Part shown: positions 6,795 through 10,287 of the stretch, in pieces
Layout of the letters: every line of letters begins with the position of its first letter
Position numbering within the stretch: position 1 is the first letter of the stretch
Assembly: GCA_003228965.1 (NCBI GenBank)
Contig: QIGP01000380.1
Coordinates: 1-10,287, forward strand
Direction: 5' to 3'
Origin: Gammaproteobacteria bacterium
GTDB lineage: Bacteria; Pseudomonadota; Gammaproteobacteria; Steroidobacterales; SZUA-146
Length of the DNA stretch: 10,287 nt
Translations under genes and position numbers: made by a program
The notes under the pieces: model-generated
What the model was told of the DNA's origin: nothing
The model's database searches: none
Seen by the model: the letters and a program-made list of their open reading frames with translations, nothing else

Positions 6795-9700
6795 GTGACC
6801 AATATTAATATCACAGATGACCCGGCCGACAGTTCACCGCTGCACTACGCGGCAGCGAACAACGATCTAGATACCATTAATGCACTGGCGCTCGAAGCAG
6901 ATTTTTCGGTGAATCTGCCCGGGGTGCTGGATATGAGTCCTCTCATGGCCGCGCTCATCCACAAAAAAGACACGGCAGCGCTGAGACTCATTGAGCTTGG
7001 TGCCAATGTTAACCAGGTCAGTATCATCGGTTCGTCACCTCTCATGTCCGCCGGCCTGCTGGGCGCGACCAACATGGTTCAGGCTTTGCTCGATAGTGGC
7101 GCGCTTGTTGACTACCAGTTAATAACCGAGGGCCAGACCAATGGCTGGACCGCGTTGTCCATATGTACTCTGCAGGGTCAAACTGCCGTTGTAAAACTGC
7201 TGTTGGATAACGGGGCCGATGCAAGTATTTCAAATGCTGCCGGTCAATCCCCACTAGAAGTTGCACAAGTCAAAGGACACGCGGACATCGTTGCACTGCT
7301 CATCGAAAAAAATATTCAACACGGCGAGGCACAGGGGTGGGCGACCGCGTCTGAAGACGTTACTGGTTCTCCTGAAGAAAGCGAGACCTGGTCTGCAGAG
7401 CAAATTGCCGGAGTTGAGGCAGCACTTGCAGGCCACACAGCGGAACAACGAACCCAGATGCTGATTATGGGTATTGTCGAGGCCGGTAACAGTTTCGTAA
7501 TTGCGCTGGAGCAGGCGGCAGAGTCGTCGCCCGAAGGAAGTTTGTTACGAGCACACTGTCTTGAAGCCAAGATAGTCTTTGCGCGCTGGCTCTCCGGGGA
7601 GAGATTTACCGAGCGTGCAGACGAAGCGGAACGTCGAGTACTAACGCTGCAATCGGTGCTGTCGAGCGCCGGCGATCGTGTTGCGGACCTTATGCCGACT
7701 ATGGCTCGTGCCATTATGCAACTGCCCGAAGGACATCCGAAGAGGAAAGATCGATTTGCTCTGGAGACGCTGATTTCTTATGTCGAGTTTTCAGCAGATG
7801 TAGAACAGACTGGTAGCGCTGTGTTAGCAATCACAGAAATAGTAGAAATGGGCGGTGCGCTAGTGGCGTCAATAGACCCCGACAAGATTCTTGCTTTGGT
7901 AGAACTCGCCGAAGAAAAAATACCGGCCGTCAAGGCTGGCGAGGTCATTCATCGCGAGCAGCTTCATGCGGCGAACTCATTACAGAATAAATCAGACGCC
8001 GAACTCACAAGTGCAGCTCATCTGTCTTTACGCAAACAGCTTCGCACTAATGCCAGTAATTTTTTTCTGGCACACGCGCTATATGCAAAAGAATCTGAAG
8101 ATCTCGTGACCCAACAAGTGTCTAGCAAGCGTGCGTTTGAGCAGTTGAAACTGCTTGACGAGCTTGGAACTGAGGCCCTCAGCGTAGATCGCTACTTTTT
8201 AGAAGGGGCGCTACGGGAAATGAATGGGGACATTGACGCAGCGGCGGACGCCTATGCGTTGGCGACCAATCAAACTGGCGGCGACTCCCTTTTTTCACGT
8301 CAACATGAAGGTAGACTGCGATTACGACTAGAACAGTATTCGCGTGCTGTAGTGGTACTGGAACCTGCGGTTCCGCAGGCCCAGTCGCTCTATCTTGGTG
8401 CTCTGGAAAATTCCAGCGTCGCGACTACCGCGTCTACATTCAATACCGTATCCACTATGCTGGCATTTGCTTACGCGCTTGACGAAAAGTGGGAGCATGC
8501 GTTACGTGCGCTGGATCAAAGTAAGAGTTTACGACTTCGCCACCGTTCAGCGATGCGTGCAAGTGTGGTTGGTCGACGTATTCTTGAGTTAGAAGCAGCA
8601 CTTTACAACATTGATCGTGGCATCGAGCCACCGGCCGGAGCCAGACCACCTCCAGGTCCAATCGACATGCAACACGATAACGTTCTACGTCGAACACTCT
8701 ATCTTGAAGAATATCGAAAGGTGCGTCCAGAGATTCCAGATAATCTTGTCGAGTCACCCTCAATTGCTACTCTAGCTGGATCGACCAACCCCGGAGAAGG
8801 AGTGCTGGTTATTGGAATCAGCTTCCTGGGTACGATTTTGGCGTTGGTCACAGCGGAGGATACAGCGAGGCCATCCAGAGCGCGCGTCATTTCGGATTTA
8901 ACCAATAGTCGACTTTTTGACGTGTGCGCCAATTGGCGTCAGGTGCTAGTGGCACCTGAGGGATACAAAGAGAATACGTACGAACAGGCTCTGGATGAGT
9001 TGATTCCTGGCCTTGATGAGGCGCTGGGTGAGCCTATTCGAGAGTTGGTTGAAAATCTTGCGTTGTCACAGCTCACCATTATTCCTCACCTATGGTTACA
9101 TGCGGCACCTTTTTGGGCATTGCCTTCATTGGCGGCATTGAGTATTGCGGTTGCGCCCAGCGCAGGACAGCTTGTGGCCGCGCGCAATAAATCGTCAATT
9201 GAACGACACGCAACCGTAGTTGGAGACCCGACACTGGATTTGCCCTTATCACGAGTGGAGGCCCACTTTGTCAGCGATCATCTGTCGACACTTGGTTTTA
9301 GCACTAGCGTCGTCGTTGGTCGTGAGGCTATTCAGGACAATGTAGTAGAACCGCTTTCCCATGCAGGGTGGTTACATTTTTGCGGGCACGGGCGCTCCGA
9401 TATGTTGACGCCAAGTCGCGCGGCACTCCTTTTACAACCGGGTTTTCTTGCACCGAACGAAGACCCGATCGAGTCGGCGCTCGAAGTCGCGCAAGAATGG
9501 GGTCATTCGCCGAAGGATGGTCGTTACGCAACGCTACCAACCGGTGGTCGTTTGTATGAGATTAAATATCCGGACGTCAACGCGCGTGAGTATTTCCTGG
9601 AATCTGGAAACCGGGAAACTCTTTGGGCGCGCTATGTCAATGATGATGTAACCATGCTAGCCGAGCTCTGGCGTGCCGGTGATATTACGGCCGCCGGGCA

Positions 9701-10151
9701 GTTCAAACAATGCAGGCTTGTGTTTCTTTCTGCGTGTGACGTAGGGGGAGGGTGCCTGGGCTCTATTTATCAACAATCCACTGATGAATATGTTGGCATT
9801 CCAGGCGCGCTACAACTTGCCGACGTAGCGTGCACTGTGGCCAGTCTCTGGCCGGTAGGAGAAGACCTTGCCATGGTCTATGTAGAGCTTTTCTATTCAG
9901 AAATGATGCACGACAAGGAGGGCATTGATGTTGCCCTGCTGATCAAACGCATTGCAAATCGGGTGCGTAAACTTTCTGGCCAGGATGCACACAAAATACT
10001 TATGGAGCAATCCACCCAAACAAACGATCTGGTTCTAAAGTTTCGCTTAGAAGCGGTTGCGCACCGCATCGCAAGTGTTGAACTCCCTTTCGCCCACCCT
10101 ATCCACTGGGCCGCATTCTTCGTCACCGGCGCCAGCCGCTTTTCCTGGTAG
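6795..10151 (+). CDS. Ankyrin repeat - TPR-like - CHAT domain protein (putative caspase-like protease)
   Basis: This 1118-residue protein starts at a GTG 2 bp after the hydrolase stop. An in-frame stop at 6786-6788 and an ankyrin repeat from residue 12 leave little room for another start. Residues of about 12-175 form five ankyrin repeats (SPLHYAAANND, SPLMAALIHKK, SPLMSAGLLGA, TALSICTLQGQ, SPLEVAQVKGH). After an acidic linker comes a long helical region (about 200-650) with weak TPR-like units near 460-525 and 550-585. From about 668 it is a CHAT domain (clan CD, caspase-like): LTIIPHLWLHAAPFWALP near 760, the histidine motif LHFCGHG (His865), the cysteine motif FLSACD (Cys981), and VASLWPVGED behind it. 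Both catalytic residues are present. The His-Cys gap of 116 residues is much longer than I expect for CHAT domains. No signal or membrane segment is visible. Ankyrin and TPR parts probably sense a partner; the paired hydrolase is the obvious candidate substrate or partner. Confidence 0.9.
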   Translation: MTNINITDDPADSSPLHYAAANNDLDTINALALEADFSVNLPGVLDMSPLMAALIHKKDTAALRLIELGANVNQVSIIGSSPLMSAGLLGATNMVQALLDSGALVDYQLITEGQTNGWTALSICTLQGQTAVVKLLLDNGADASISNAAGQSPLEVAQVKGHADIVALLIEKNIQHGEAQGWATASEDVTGSPEESETWSAEQIAGVEAALAGHTAEQRTQMLIMGIVEAGNSFVIALEQAAESSPEGSLLRAHCLEAKIVFARWLSGERFTERADEAERRVLTLQSVLSSAGDRVADLMPTMARAIMQLPEGHPKRKDRFALETLISYVEFSADVEQTGSAVLAITEIVEMGGALVASIDPDKILALVELAEEKIPAVKAGEVIHREQLHAANSLQNKSDAELTSAAHLSLRKQLRTNASNFFLAHALYAKESEDLVTQQVSSKRAFEQLKLLDELGTEALSVDRYFLEGALREMNGDIDAAADAYALATNQTGGDSLFSRQHEGRLRLRLEQYSRAVVVLEPAVPQAQSLYLGALENSSVATTASTFNTVSTMLAFAYALDEKWEHALRALDQSKSLRLRHRSAMRASVVGRRILELEAALYNIDRGIEPPAGARPPPGPIDMQHDNVLRRTLYLEEYRKVRPEIPDNLVESPSIATLAGSTNPGEGVLVIGISFLGTILALVTAEDTARPSRARVISDLTNSRLFDVCANWRQVLVAPEGYKENTYEQALDELIPGLDEALGEPIRELVENLALSQLTIIPHLWLHAAPFWALPSLAALSIAVAPSAGQLVAARNKSSIERHATVVGDPTLDLPLSRVEAHFVSDHLSTLGFSTSVVVGREAIQDNVVEPLSHAGWLHFCGHGRSDMLTPSRAALLLQPGFLAPNEDPIESALEVAQEWGHSPKDGRYATLPTGGRLYEIKYPDVNAREYFLESGNRETLWARYVNDDVTMLAELWRAGDITAAGQFKQCRLVFLSACDVGGGCLGSIYQQSTDEYVGIPGALQLADVACTVASLWPVGEDLAMVYVELFYSEMMHDKEGIDVALLIKRIANRVRKLSGQDAHKILMEQSTQTNDLVLKFRLEAVAHRIASVELPFAHPIHWAAFFVTGASRFSW

Positions 10152-10287
10152 TGTCGAAGCGCGATATCGAAAACGCACGGCGATTCCCAGGGCGTTGAGA
10201 GTTATCGTTAAGGAATCCCGGACACCCATAGAATGAACAATGTGAATCTGGACCTATGTACGGGAAACGGGAAATCGTAGATGCGCC
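10152..10287. other. Gene-free end of window
   Basis: There is no supportable gene here. A 15-codon frame from a GTG at 10151, another from an ATG at 10232 and a minus-strand frame running back into the CHAT gene show no recognisable protein. An imperfect repeat (GATTCC near 10180, GGAATC near 10212) is not followed by a T-run, so I do not call a terminator. Confidence 0.4.

Noticed and set aside
10047..10229. Minus-strand frame of 60 codons at the window end
   Set aside because: More than half overlaps the conserved end of the CHAT domain on the other strand, and I recognise no family in it.
1..10287. tRNA, rRNA, CRISPR array or complete insertion sequence
   Set aside because: I saw no regularly spaced direct repeats, no tRNA-like clover-leaf or T-loop motif, and no complete transposase gene.

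Overview
The window looks like chromosomal DNA from a proteobacterium, most likely a free-living or marine gammaproteobacterium. That placement is inferred from gene content and moderate GC; there is no rRNA or other strong taxonomic marker. All genes I can support lie on the + strand, in two blocks separated by a short stretch of decayed DNA.

Block 1 (about 176-4951) is a compact metabolic operon for a 2-oxoacid oxidoreductase. After a leader with a striking nested inverted repeat (176-227) come three genes. The first is a GltD-like flavoprotein with two C-terminal [4Fe-4S] sites (251-2068). The second is a gamma-alpha fused large subunit (2097-3899). The third is a thiamine-diphosphate beta subunit (3896-4951) that overlaps the second by 4 bp (ATGA). 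The beta subunit has KorB-like motifs, so 2-oxoglutarate is the likely substrate. The flavoprotein could link the reaction to NAD(P)H, as in three-subunit 2-oxoglutarate:NADP+ oxidoreductases.

The junction (about 4952-5535) holds gene debris. One open frame (5038-5409) reads first as the end of an IS66-type TnpA accessory protein and then, from about 5197, as the middle of an ECF sigma factor. A possible scrap of sigma region 4.2 continues in another frame to a stop at 5508-5510.

Block 2 (5536-10151) is a two-gene cassette. An alpha/beta hydrolase (DUF900-like, Ser-Asp-His triad visible) carries an extra N-terminal helical domain. It is followed 2 bp after its stop codon by a 1118-residue protein with ankyrin repeats, a TPR-like helical middle and a C-terminal CHAT caspase-like protease with His and Cys in place. 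The close coupling of a CHAT protease with a candidate lipase/esterase suggests a protease-controlled effector system (conflict, defence or cell death), possibly once accompanied by its own sigma factor. This is the most interesting part of the window. The function is inferred, not shown. The last 136 bases hold no gene I can support.
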